Origin: Chrysemys picta bellii
Taxonomy: Eukaryota; Chordata; Testudines; Emydidae
Length of the DNA stretch: 64,000 bases
Assembly: GCF_011386835.1 (NCBI RefSeq)
Contig: NC_088800.1
Location: 18,004,572 to 18,068,571, forward strand
Direction: 5' to 3'
Shown here: positions 1 through 9,379 of the stretch, one piece after another
Layout of the letters: each line of letters opens with the position of its first letter
Position numbering within the stretch: position 1 is the first letter of the stretch
Position numbers and translations under genes: made by a program
The notes under the pieces: generated by a model
Databases searched by the model: none
What the model was told of the DNA's origin: nothing
What the model saw: the letters and a program-made list of their open reading frames with translations, nothing else

Positions 1-93
1 GCTTATGCTGTAGTCCACGAAAGCTTATGCTCTAATAAATTTGTTAGTCTCTAAGGTGCCACAAGTACTCCTGTTCTTTTTGCAGAAGCTACA
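1..93 (+). mobile_element. Penelope-like element fragment (window edge)
   Basis: The sequence with GAAAGCTTATGCTC, then AATAAATTTGTTAGTCTC and AAGGTGCCACAAGTACTCCT, recurs at 15309-15430 (minus) and 58870-58980 (plus), so it is an interspersed repeat. The part before the GAAA carries one arm of the hairpin seen in the 15309 copy. Family assignment to Penelope-like elements rests on recall of this widespread vertebrate repeat and on its hammerhead-like core. It is cut by the window edge. Confidence 0.6.
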
Positions 94-481
94 AGAATGG
101 TGGTAACAGATGGTAGACAAACTATTGATCAAAAGGAAAGTTCTCTGTGGGTTGCTTTTTTTTTTTAATTTCAATTTGGAAATATATCAATAAACAGGAG
201 AAAACCTGTGTTGTAAATGAGGCCCATAATAGAATTAATCAGCTCTCAGAAATATCCTGCTCTCAGAGCCAGTGATCAACCAATGAGAGTTATTTTGATG
301 TTCCAGTGCTTCTATCTTGTGCTTCATTGGTTAAGTGTCTTATCAGTCAGAGGAGGTACATGGGAATGAGAATGCTCCTGACTCCAGTTTGCTTGCATAG
401 TCTGTCTTTAAATTCAGCCTAAATAACATATATAATAAAGTCGTTGTTGCCTTTCTAGTTTTCTTCAAGACTTTTAACTCT
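94..481. other. Intronic sequence, nothing recognised
   Basis: AT-rich sequence with a T-run at about 151-167. It lies in the presumed first intron of the endophilin gene. No exon, RNA or repeat family was recognised. Confidence 0.5.
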
Positions 482-489
482 TCCACTAC

Positions 490-1630
490 TAGGGTTACCA
501 TATTCAAACATTTAAAAAAAAGAGGACACTCCATGGGGTCCCAGTCCAGCCCCCAGCCCCGCCCCAACTCTGCCCCTTCCCCACCCCCGGCACCGCCCCA
601 ACCCCATCCCTTCCCCGCCCCCATTCCAACCCCTTCCCCAAAGTCCCTTCCCTAACTCTGCCCCCTCCTCTGAGCACCCCGCATTCCCCCTCCTCCCTCC
701 TGCTCTGATCTTGGTTGGGGGTTGCTAAGTGTTTCCCTGCTCCCCACTCACCCTGCAGCCCCTGCACACACCCCCTGCCGCCTCTATGCCCCCTGCTCCC
801 CACTGGCCCTGCAGCCCCTGCACCCCCCCACCCCTGCAGCCTCTGTGCCCCCTGCCTGCCCTGCCCCTGCGCCCCCTGCCCCTGAAGCCTCTATGCCCCT
901 GCAGCCTCTATGCCCCTGCCTGCCCTGCTCCTCCTCGCCTTGCAGCCTCTGCACCACACCGCCTGCCCTGCCCCTGCGCCCCCCTGCTCCTCCTCGCCCT
1001 GCAGCCCCTGCACACACCCCCGCCCCTGCAGCCTCTGCGCCCCCCGCCTGCCCTGCCCCTGCAGCCTCTATGCCCCTGCAGCCTCTATGCCCCTGCCTGC
1101 CCTGCTCCTCCTCGCCCTGCAGCCTCTGCACCTTCCCCCGCCTGCCCTGCTCTCCCACTCACCCGGCAGCCTCTGCCTGGCAGGGGCTTCGGATGCTCAG
1201 CGGCGACCGGGGCAGCGCGGGTCCCTGCAGCCCCGGCACACGCCGCACTCCCTGCCCCGCGCCGCAGCCTCCTCCCTGCTGCACTCCCTGCACATGCCGC
1301 ACTCCCGCTGGCTGGGCCCAGCCTCCCCATGGCCTGCGGGCTCGGCTGGGGCGTGCGGTCCGCCCGGCCTCCGGGGGCAGCAGCGACCCCTTCGCCGTTT
1401 TCTGCGGCTGCGCCCCTCCCCTTCCCCCGCCCAAGCTCGCTACAATGTAGCCGGGTGGCTGGGCTGCGCTGCGAACCCGACGGGTTGTGCTGGGGCTGGG
1501 CGGACCCTGGCTTATGCTGCCTCCCTATTTCCCCGGACATGTCCGGCTTTTGGGCAATTCCGCCCGGACGGGGATTTGAGTACCAAAAAGCCGGACATGT
1601 CCGGGGAAATCCGGACCTATGGTAACCCTA
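490..1630. mobile_element. hAT-type DNA transposon, non-autonomous, 1.14 kb
   Basis: It begins TAGGGTTACCATA and ends with the exact reverse complement TATGGTAACCCTA. Both sides carry the identical 8-bp duplication TCCACTAC (482-489 and 1631-1638), the length typical of hAT elements. Just inside the right terminus is a GGACATGTCC palindrome-rich segment (about 1537-1612). The interior is extremely C-rich and partly tandemly repeated and encodes no transposase. The long open frames across it follow from its skewed composition. It is inserted in the first intron of the endophilin gene. Confidence 0.88.
745..1165. repeat. C-rich minisatellite inside the hAT element
   Basis: Degenerate units built from CCTGCAGCCTCTATGCCCC and CTGCCTGCCCTGCTCCTCC repeat. 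A near-identical block starts at 904 and again at 1081, giving a higher-order period of about 177 bp. Strand asymmetry is strong (C-rich plus strand), so all frames tend to stay open and yield Pro/Ala/Cys-rich or Gly-rich translations without protein features. Confidence 0.75.
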
Positions 1631-1638
1631 TCCACTAC

Positions 1639-4380
1639 CAACCCCAAAAAGCTATAATGTATTTAAGGCCAAATTCTAACTTTACTTACACCATCTGAAA
1701 CCAGAATGAAGTCAATGGGCTTGCACAGGATATAAGGTAGGGCAGAATTTGCCCCCTAGAAGCTGAAATAGGCAAAAGTACAATTAATATAGCAATAAAG
1801 AGCTGAGTTCATGTAGTAAATAAGACATTCTCATGGCTTTCTATCACTAACCATCAAAAATTACTACCCAACAGTGGGGCTGATGAAATGAGGGTCATTG
1901 TGGACTTGTACTTCTAAAGGAGGGAGGGGAAATACAAATAGGGCAAAACTTCAGGAAACAAACATTTATAATGAACTCAAAAATACAATTACAAATCCAC
2001 AGGCAAGAGGATCTTTTAGTACCCTGACTAAAGAAGTAAGACCATGTCAGCCTTAACTTTCTGTGAACTCCTTTAAAGCAGTAAAAACTGGCCACTTTTA
2101 TTTAGGACCTTTAAAACAAACAAAAAAAACAAAATTTACTTGATCACAAGTTTTGACAAATTACATTCACATTTTTTAAGTCAGATCCATGTTATTCAAA
2201 TATTCAATTCAAACGTTTGTGGTGTATAAGACATTTTGTAATTATGTTTTTTCCTGAAATTCAGAACTTGGAAGTAAAATTAATGGACAAGAAGCTTGTG
2301 GAAAGGTGATGTAAAAACTGCAACACAGAAAGAAAATGAAAAAGCGCTCTCTTTTTATAGAATGTAAGTTATATTTACGATAAATGGAGATGTATAATGA
2401 TGAAATTCCAGGTTCAAGAGACTGGAACAGAGAGTTTTGGGTTATTCCAGCTGAACAGAATATCATACCTGTTGTAACAGGATAAGAATCTCTTGTAACA
2501 TAAAATGCCTAAGAAATGCCAAGATCTCTGTATTTTCAACATGATTAATGCATTTGGTAAGTGTAGACTCTGATCTGACATGCTTCTTTCTTTAGATTTC
2601 TTGTCTTCAAGTTCTGTCAGTCTGTAAATGTTCTCATTTCTTTATCACATGCCTGGCATGATCCTCATTCCCCTTCAGAATTTCCTTCTCCTCCTCTGGG
2701 AAATTTGCCTGTTTCTGTCATCTGCCCCCATCCTCCTTTGGGAACATTGAGGCAAAGAATTAATTTCATTCCCCCCAAGCAATGCCTACCTCTTCTGTCA
2801 ACAGTTATCCTTGACATCTCTTATTCATTCCATATACAGAGAGATACTTATGCCTCCTTCAGTGATCTCTTATTCTTTATGCACTTACAAATAAAAAGCC
2901 CTTATGAGCAATATTCCTTTCATACTCCACATTTGCTCGTCTTGTAATTATTATAAGTACACTCTCTGAATTTAATTCTATCATAATATTTCCAGTTGGC
3001 ATAACCTCTTTATTGCACTGGCTTATTTTTTGCTCTCCTTGTTTGTCTGCTATAAATTAGTTTAAAGTATATGAGTATGTGTGTGGGGAGGATGGATTGC
3101 TGAGAGTTAGTCATATTAGTTAGATAGCACATACATTTTGACCATACATAAACTCCTAATTTCTCTTGTGTGTTTCCCATCTACTACTTTACCCTGTTCC
3201 ATTTCACCCAATACTAGCTGCTGAATTCTTCCAAAATTTGTTCTAAAACAACTGCCTTGGATTTTTTTCAGCATTTTCGAGAACACAATGCAATAGGTCT
3301 TCCTCACTCCCAGCCCACCCTTGAATTTCAGCTATACTAGTGCTTTTACTTAAGAATCATAGGTGTCTTGAGTCACTTTACTTCATACTATAGATTCAAT
3401 CCTGCACCACAGAAAGAAATGGGAGCTTTGTCTTGACCACAATGGGAGCAAGATCAGGCTCTGGGTCATGATGTGCTTTTTAAAATTTCCTGGTTATATG
3501 CTGTACTAAATATAGGAAGCAGTGCAGTATCACCTCTCACTACATTTCCATTAGCTTGTTCTAGACATACACCACTTTGGTTTCTGTTAGCTCATTATCT
3601 CCCAGAGGATTGGGTAGATTGCAACACACTGTCACTAGCAATTTCTACACTATATGTTGCTTTTGTTGTGGTTACATCTCTAACTTCCTCAGCTATGGGG
3701 TTTTTGTTCTCTGTATTATGAAGGCACCATATTTAAGGTTGTATCATTTATCATCGTAAGAGATCTTACACTCAAGGTGCACAACAAGCCCAAACTATCT
3801 GCAAGTTACCCCCTGAATATCTTTATCTAGGGATCTCCACATTTTGTCATGGGCATGATGAGAGTTGAGCCGAGCACGCAAATTCGTAACACTGTTTCAT
3901 CCAAACATTAGTCAGATGCCTTGAAAAGACATTATTGCAAGGAAAGATAAGAACATGACTCCCTTCCAAACGTTTTTGATGTGTGTGCATTGTTCACAAA
4001 CCATCAGATACTAGAAATAAAGACAACAAAACACAACAAAATGACAGCCAGGCAATCAGGCAGCGAACCCTCATTTTCTCCATTCACAGCAAGAACAAGC
4101 AGAGCCTAACTAGACTCAACAGGTTACAGCTGATTTCAGTGTTACCATTATCATTAATAATAGCAAACAGAATTACATAGCTCTTGGGACTTCGAACAAA
4201 CAAACAATCTAACCTACACAGGTGGCTGGTGCTCAGCGTCTTCATTGAACAGATTTCTATACACTTCAGCTATAGAGAATGGCTGCTGAAACTATCAGCA
4301 AAAATACATTCTTTTCATGTCAGCTCATGATACATGGCAATCAATTCACCTGCTACCAAAGAGGGTTTCATATCCTGGAG
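1639..4380. other. Presumed intron 1, no features recognised
   Basis: AT-rich sequence downstream (in gene direction, leftwards) of the endophilin first exon. No second endophilin exon was found, which is expected because the first introns of these genes are very long. Only short open frames without family resemblance occur. A piece at about 1710-1755 resembles the small repeats built on AAGTCAATGGG seen elsewhere in the window. Confidence 0.5.
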
Positions 4381-5139
4381 AAAATCAGCAAAAGTGTGTA
4401 AGAGAGTCACATGACATAAAGGGGGTAGAAAATAGGAGAGGAAAGGATCATGGTAAAAGATGAACCACGGAGAGGGGAAGAGGAGAAGTGGCAATTCCTT
4501 GGAAGCTGAGAGTGGTAAAGTCCCCTAGAAATGGATGATAGTATGTGACACCTAGAAAAGGGAGAAACTCCTTGGAAGGGTTGGTAACCCCTATAAAACA
4601 AGAGGGTGACATCCCAGAATGGAAGAGTAAAACCAGAAGAACAACAGGGTAGGCCCCCAGCTACCTAGTAAAGGGGCAATAGGTGAAGGGATATGATGTA
4701 ATTAATAGCATGGATGAAAGAGACCTGTGTACAGCACCTAGCACATCCTTGATTGTTTTGTGGCTCTGTCCCAATTAATTAACATTAATAATAGCGTTGG
4801 AAGGGGGGGGGGGGAGATAATGTCCTGGGTGGGTGTGTGTGTGGGGGGGAAATCCCGCTTCAGAAACGGCAGATTCAAGGGGGTCATCCTCCCGGAAGGT
4901 ATTGGGTGAATAAAGGGATAAATCCCGGGGTACAAGGGGGTAATAAGAGTAGTTTGACAACTCTCTCCCTGGAAGGAGAGGGATTGGAGGTAACACCCCG
5001 GGTGAGTGGGTAACCACCCCCAGCAGGGGAGGGTTTAAATGTATGTAACCCTGTATGGGAGGGGGTAATCCTTCTAGCTGGACAGAGAAGGTGAAGGGAA
5101 ACCCCTGCGTGAGAGGGGGTAATTCCCCGCAGGGGTAAC
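4381..5139. repeat. G-rich degenerate tandem region beside exon 1
   Basis: The plus strand carries repeated variants of GGGGGTAA, CCCCGGGTGAGTGGGTAAC and GGAGGGGGTAAT over several hundred bases, a run of 12 G at 4803-4814 and a GT-rich stretch at 4830-4850. The units are too diverged for a clean period. The array lies in intron 1 immediately after the splice donor, so the transcript is C-rich and the template strand is G-rich. Confidence 0.6.
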
Positions 5140-5195
5140 CCTTGAATGCCAGGCAGCGGGGGCACTGCCATTCCACCCGCCCCAGGGCCCGCTTC

Positions 5196-5201
5196 TCTTA
5201 C
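5196..5201 (-). other. Splice donor of endophilin exon 1
   Basis: On the minus strand the exon ends CAG and the intron starts GTAAGA, close to the consensus CAG|GTAAGT. The reading frame continuing past it gives low-complexity sequence with no endophilin similarity, which supports the exon ending here. Confidence 0.85.
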
Positions 5202-5246
5202 CTGGCTGGCTTTGTGGAACTGCTTCTTCAGCCCCGCCACAGACAT
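5202..5246 (-). CDS. SH3GL3: Endophilin-A first coding exon (best fit SH3GL3)
   Basis: Read on the minus strand, ATG at 5246 opens MSVAGLKKQFHKASQ (15 codons), then CAG followed by GTAAGA, a strong splice donor in phase 0. This N-terminus is shared by endophilin-A proteins, which bind membranes through an N-terminal amphipathic helix and BAR domain and recruit dynamin and synaptojanin through a C-terminal SH3 domain in synaptic vesicle endocytosis. FHKASQ matches SH3GL3; from memory SH3GL2 has FHKATQ and SH3GL1 has FYKASQ. Only helix H0 is encoded here. The start has A at -3. The exon lies in a CpG island with no other ATG-initiated homologue nearby. The remaining exons must lie beyond position 1. 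The family call is nearly certain; the paralogue call is less so because only 15 residues are available. Confidence 0.82.
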
Positions 5247-5472
5247 CCTGTCCCCGCGGCGCCCCCTCCTCCGGGCTCAGCAGCCGCTCCCAGGAGCCTG
5301 CACCGCAGCGAACAATAGGCGGTTCCTAGCGCTGCCCAGGCCGAGCGCCCGGCCAGTCCCTTCCCGGCTGTTAGGGCCAGCCCGGCCGCTGGCTCTGTCA
5401 CGGGCACACACCGCGCTGGAACCCCGCGCGGGTGGAAACATCGCCTTCCAAACGGGCTCCACTGCTGCCAGC

Positions 5473-5479
5473 CCATTGG
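5473..5479 (-). promoter_or_regulatory. CCAAT box
   Basis: CCATTGG on the plus strand reads CCAATGG on the minus strand, about 230 bp upstream of the ATG. This is an NF-Y-type core in a plausible promoter position. Confidence 0.55.
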
Positions 5480-5524
5480 CCCCCGGCGAAGTCTATGTAA
5501 ATGAGAGAGCCACAGCTGTCTGCC

Positions 5525-5530
5525 GATTGG
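5525..5530 (-). promoter_or_regulatory. Second CCAAT box
   Basis: GATTGG on the plus strand reads CCAATC on the minus strand, about 280 bp upstream of the start codon and 50 bp from the first CCAAT box. Confidence 0.45.
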
Positions 5531-5539
5531 GGAATCAGA

Positions 5540-5544
5540 TGACG
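5540..5544. promoter_or_regulatory. CRE half-site (TGACG)
   Basis: TGACG occurs within the CpG island next to the distal CCAAT box. CREB/ATF half-sites are common in CpG promoters. This is a motif match only. Confidence 0.3.
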
Positions 5545-5650
5545 CCCACGCTACAGTGTTGCATGGAGACGGTAGAAGGAGGGAGCGAAGAGGTTCCAGC
5601 AACTCTGGAGGGAGGGAGCGTTGAGTCGGCCGGAGAGGTCCCTGCCAGGC

Positions 5651-5899
5651 TGCTACCAGCCCGAGAACACACACAAGAACCTCAGAAGGCAGGCAGGGGC
5701 ATCATTCCCACGCTGTACACTTCGCCAAGCACCCGGAGCCGTCTATCCCTTTATCCATGTGTCTGGCCAGCTCCCTACTCAGTTTCCTTTTCAATCTCTC
5801 AGCCTCTCTGTCTGATCTTTCTCTTTTCTTATCTCACCTCATCGCTAGCCAATTACTCTGTCCAGTCAAGCTCATGCACTCTCCCACATCTTGTTATTT
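5651..5899. other. Upstream flank, pyrimidine-rich, no feature
   Basis: T/C-rich sequence between the CpG island and the first upstream repeat. Nothing else was recognised. Confidence 0.4.
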
Positions 5900-6098
5900 A
5901 TTGTAGCACCCGGGAGTCCTAGTCATGGACCAGGACCCCAGTGTGCTAGGCGCTGTACAAACACAGAACAAAAAGACGGTCCCTGCGCCAAAGCCTTTAA
6001 AATCTAAGTATAAGACAAGAGACTGCAGGTGGGGACAGAAAAACAGTTGGGGGATTGCAAGGAAATAATGAGACACTATTGGTCAACATGATAGGTTG
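5900..6098 (-). repeat. MIR-like SINE, 3' part with L2-like tail
   Basis: The minus strand carries the hallmark TGTACAGCGCCTAGCACA and GGTCCTGGTCCATGACTAGG of this tail. The same tail ends the SINE copies at 18418, 20750, 34150, 54541 and 58741, some of which preserve a CORE region or tRNA-like head. Confidence 0.65.
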
Positions 6099-6358
6099 TA
6101 CACCAGCAGCCTTATCTTATTTTTCTCATATTTATATTTCATCTAATCTTTGTTATCTAATTTCTCTCTCTCTCTTCTTCATTTACCCAACTTCAGACAC
6201 CCCAAGACCTGCTTGCCTATCTATCTACACTACACCTATGTCATTCATATAGTGCATTTCACTGTTGTGTTTTGCACAAGATTTTCATAGAATCATAGTA
6301 CTGGAAGGGACCTCGAGAGGTCATCTAGTCCAGTCCCCTGTATTCATGGCAGGACTTA

Positions 6359-6569
6359 GGGCATGTCTACACTCCCCTGAGCGCTGTAAGTTTCAGCGCT
6401 GTAACGTGCCAGTATAGACAGTGCACCAGCGCTGGGAGCTACGCCCCTCGTGGAGGTGGGTTTTTTAGAGCGCTGGGAGAGCTCCCTTCCAGCACTATGC
6501 CGTGACTACAGAAGCCACGTTAATGCGCTGCCACGGCAGCGCTTTAATGTTGCCAGTGTAGACAAGTCC
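6359..6569. mobile_element. Harbinger-like MITE nested in CR1
   Basis: The termini are GGGCATGTCTACACT and, inverted, GGACTTGTCTACACT. Flanking TTA (6356-6358) and TAA (6570-6572) fit a TWA target duplication with one change. The CR1 sequence GGCAGGAC...GTATTATCTAGACC resumes on the other side. It has no coding capacity. Confidence 0.7.
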
Positions 6570-6585
6570 TAAGTATTATCTAGAC

Positions 6586-6805
6586 CAGTGTTTCTCAAAC
6601 TTCTGTACTGGTGATCCCTTTCACATAGCAAGCCTCTGAGTGGGACCCCCCTTATAAATTAAAAACACTTATTTATATATTTAACACCATTATAAATGCT
6701 GGAGGCAAAAGCAGGGTTTGGGGTGGAGGCTGATAGCTCACAACCCCCCATGTAATAACCTCATGACCCCTTGAGGTGTCCTGACCCCTAGTTTGAGAAC
6801 CCCTG
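6586..6805. mobile_element. hAT MITE nested in CR1
   Basis: The termini are CAGTGTTTCTCAAACTT and, inverted, CAGGGGTTCTCAAACT. A perfect 8-bp duplication ATCTAGAC flanks it (6578-6585 and 6806-6813). The duplicated bases are CR1 sequence, so the insertion into CR1 is certain. Length is 220 bp. Confidence 0.9.
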
Positions 6806-7541
6806 ATCTAGACCATCCCTGACAGGTGTTTGTCCAACCTGCTCTTAAAAATCTCCAATGGTGGAGATTCCACAACCTCCCTAGGCAATTTATTCCAGTG
6901 CTTAACCACTCTGACAGTTAGAAAGTTTTTCCCAATGTCCAACCTAAACCTCCCTTGCTGCAATTTAAGCCCATTGCTTCTTGTCCTATCCTCAGAGGTT
7001 AAGAAGAACAATTTTTCTCCCTCCTCCTTGTAACAACCTTTTATGTACTTGAAAACTGCTATCGTGTCCCCTCTGTCTTCTCTTTTCCAGACTAAACAAA
7101 CCCAGTTTTTTCAATCTTCCCTCATAGGTCATGTTTTCCAGACCTTTAGTCATTTTTGTTGCTCTTCTCTGGACTTTCGCCAATTTGTCCACATCTTTCC
7201 TGAAATGTGGCGCCCAGAACTGGACCCAATACTCCAGTTGAGGCAGAGCAGAGCGGAAGAATTACTTTTCGTGTCTTGCTTACAACACTCCTGCTAATAT
7301 ATCCCATAATGATGTTCACTTTTTTTGCAACAGTGCTACACTGTTGACTCGTATTTAGCTTGTGGTCCACTCTGACCCCCAGATCCTTTTCTGCAGTACT
7401 GCTTCCTAGACAGTCATTTCCCATTTTGTATGTGTGCAACTGACTGTTCCTTCCTAAATGGAGTACTTTGCGTTTGTCCTTATTGAATTTCATCCCATTT
7501 ACTTCAGACCATTTCTCCAGTTTGTCCAGATCATTTTGATT

Positions 7542-7930
7542 GCTACAAGGAACTTGGAAGATATGAATACAGTAAAGAAGAGGCAAGGCAATTCCAAAGT
7601 GTTTTTAACTGATTGGTTAATAATAATGATCAAGGGATGGGACAGCAGCAAAACCCCACACCTGAACTCACCCAAATTTCAAATTCCAAACTCAGGGATC
7701 CAAATTTTGCAAATCAGGCTATTTGTGTTGTAGCCAAAAACAAAATTTCTGTTCCAAATTTGATGTATTCAAAATTCATCTCCTTTAATAATAACAGAAA
7801 TGATTAGTAACACTAATAGTAATAATACTATTCTTTAATTGAGCAGTACCAGTGGCAAAGGAATAATTTGGTGGGGTCTGACTCATGATTCTTGAATGCT
7901 TGGGATGGGCAGTGCTGACTATAGTACTGT
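7542..7930. other. No recognised feature
   Basis: AT-rich sequence with weak internal similarity between CAAATTTCAAATTCCAAACTC and CAAATTTTGCAAATC. No family was identified. Confidence 0.4.
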
Positions 7931-8040
7931 TAGGGTGACCAGATCACCTAGGTCAAATATCGGGACGCGGGGGGGGGGAGAGGGGAGGGGTATGGCGCGG
8001 GGGGGGCAGGGCAAAAAAAGTGGCACAAAAAAAAAAAAAA
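7931..8040. mobile_element. hAT end fragment (TAGGGTGACCAGA)
   Basis: It starts TAGGGTGACCAGATCACC, the same terminus as the complete element at 54790-54912. No matching right end follows; a G-run and A-run and then a different repeat take over, so this looks truncated. Confidence 0.5.
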
Positions 8041-9225
8041 CAACCCCCCGTCTTCCTCCCTCCACAAGCGCACAATATTTTAAAATTCTGCAAATTTTAT
8101 TTGTCAATAAATAAATGTGGAGACTCCAGCATGGGAGTGGGGAGCACAGGACACTGGCTGCACAGAGGTGGGAGATTCCCCTGCAGCCCTCCCCACCACC
8201 CCAAGGACATGGACTTGGCCTTGAGGCTGCACCTGACGCTGACACAGCGCAAGGGCCAGGCCTGCCCCAGAAACACTCCAGGACCCTTCCCCTCCACACC
8301 AGTTGCACCAGGTGAGGGGCAGGCAGGTTCAGCCCAGCAGGATCCAAGTGTGGAGGGACTTAGTGTGGAGGCATCCAGGTGTGGAGTGAGAGGGTTCTGT
8401 GTGGGGCAATCTGTGTGCAGGCAGCTCAGTGGGGGGTCCAGGTGCAGGGGGATCTGGATGCACAGAGGCTTTTTGGGGGGTTGCAGGTGCAAGGGCAATG
8501 GGACTCTGCAGAGGGGTCCAGCTGAAGGTGACTAGGGCTCAGCAGGGGGGTCTGAGTGTGGGGGGATGGAGCTCAGCAGGGAGGTCTGGTTGTGGGGGAC
8601 TCGGCGGGGTGGGTCTGGGTGCAGTGGGGCTTGGTGGGATGGGAGATCGAGTGCTGGAGGCTCAGCGAGGGGTGATCTGAGTTCAGGGCGGGTCTGGCTA
8701 CAGGGGAATGGTGTTCAGTGGGGGGTGCTCAGTGGGGGGCTCTGGGTATGGGAGTATCCAGATGCACAGGTGGCGGGCAGGGGGAGTAGCTCCCCTCACA
8801 GTGATTCTTCCCCCCGCAGCTGAGGAGCAATGGGGCAGGAAGGGGGGAGGGTGTAGAGCTTCCTGCAGCTGTGGGAGGTTTCTGGGGGTGGGTCTGCCCT
8901 GACCCCAGCCGCTCCTTGCAGGGAGAGAGGAAGTCCTGTCCTCCCTCCCACCCCGAGCCCAGCCAGGACTAGCAGCTGGGCCCAGCATCCTGAGCCACCA
9001 GCAGGGGCATCCTAAGCCCCGCTCCCCACTGTGATTTATCTCTCCGCCAGATGCTCTGGGTGTCTGAAACGATGCGCCCGCTCTGCTGGGGAGAGGCGCG
9101 TGATCACTCCTGCGGCTTCCCTTTGCTTCCCCATCAGAAAGTCATTTTTCTGTGGGGAAGCAAAGAAATCTACAGGGGATATGAATTTTGTGCACGCACA
9201 GTGGTGCAGAATTCCCCCAGAAGTA
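8041..9225. repeat. GC-rich interspersed repeat, unclassified
   Basis: It begins with CACAATATTTTAAAATTCTG near 8070 and ends with GTGGTGCAGAATTCCCCCAG near 9222; the matching ATTCTGC and GCAGAATTC near both ends suggest inverted termini. The middle is G-rich and degenerate with recurring GGGGGTCTGGGTGCAG-like units (8330-8760), so long open frames there are compositional. I recall this end sequence as repeated in turtles but cannot name the family. Confidence 0.5.
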
Positions 9226-9379
9226 ACACTCTTCGTGCCACCTTCCTAACCTGAAGTCCATCCCCTCCTCTTACTCTCTTCCCTTCTCTTGTCTCTGGTC
9301 CATTCACAATCTCTTCATATGTCACTCTCTCCAGCTCCTGGCTCTCTCAGAGAACTAGATCCCTTCATTTGACACTGCC

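Larger units (their letters stand above)
5140..5650 (-). promoter_or_regulatory. CpG island promoter of the endophilin gene
   Basis: CpG density is high and uninterrupted, unlike the surrounding DNA, and the island spans the first coding exon, 5' UTR and proximal promoter. No TATA box is evident, which fits a CpG-island promoter with dispersed initiation. Sites visible for minus-strand transcription include two CCAAT boxes and a CRE half-site (listed separately) and a GC box (CCCGCCCC at 5176-5183) just inside the intron. The island may also initiate divergent transcription, but no plus-strand gene was recognised. Confidence 0.8.
6284..7541 (-). pseudogene. CR1 LINE 3' part, broken reverse transcriptase
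   Basis: The minus strand encodes the C-terminal RT region of CR1: NDLDKLEKWSEVNGMKFN, VLHLGRN, VDHKLN, then [20 protein letters not shown], and ends with the CR1 3' UTR (GGACTAGATGACCTCTCGAG type) and the short tail repeat near ATTCTATGA. Frameshifts after VILPLCSA and near the C-terminus break the frame. It is 5'-truncated at about 7541 and carries two nested DNA elements in its 3' end. It is dead and does not encode a host protein. Confidence 0.9.

Noticed and set aside
722..1698. Long open frames (240-300 codons) rich in Pro, Ala and Cys
   Set aside because: They overlap in several frames on both strands inside a C-rich minisatellite within a hAT element. They result from composition and have no protein family features.
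4884..5201. Continuation of the endophilin frame past residue 15
   Set aside because: After the GTAAGA donor the sequence becomes low-complexity and unlike any endophilin, so it is intron read-through.
5146..5922. 258-codon open frame on the plus strand across the CpG island
   Set aside because: It runs antisense through the endophilin first exon and 5' region, has no recognisable domain and follows from the low stop-codon density of GC-rich DNA.
8020..8823. Open frames in the G-rich segment
   Set aside because: Multiple overlapping frames with Gly/Ser/Cys-rich translation inside a degenerate repeat; no homologue recognised.
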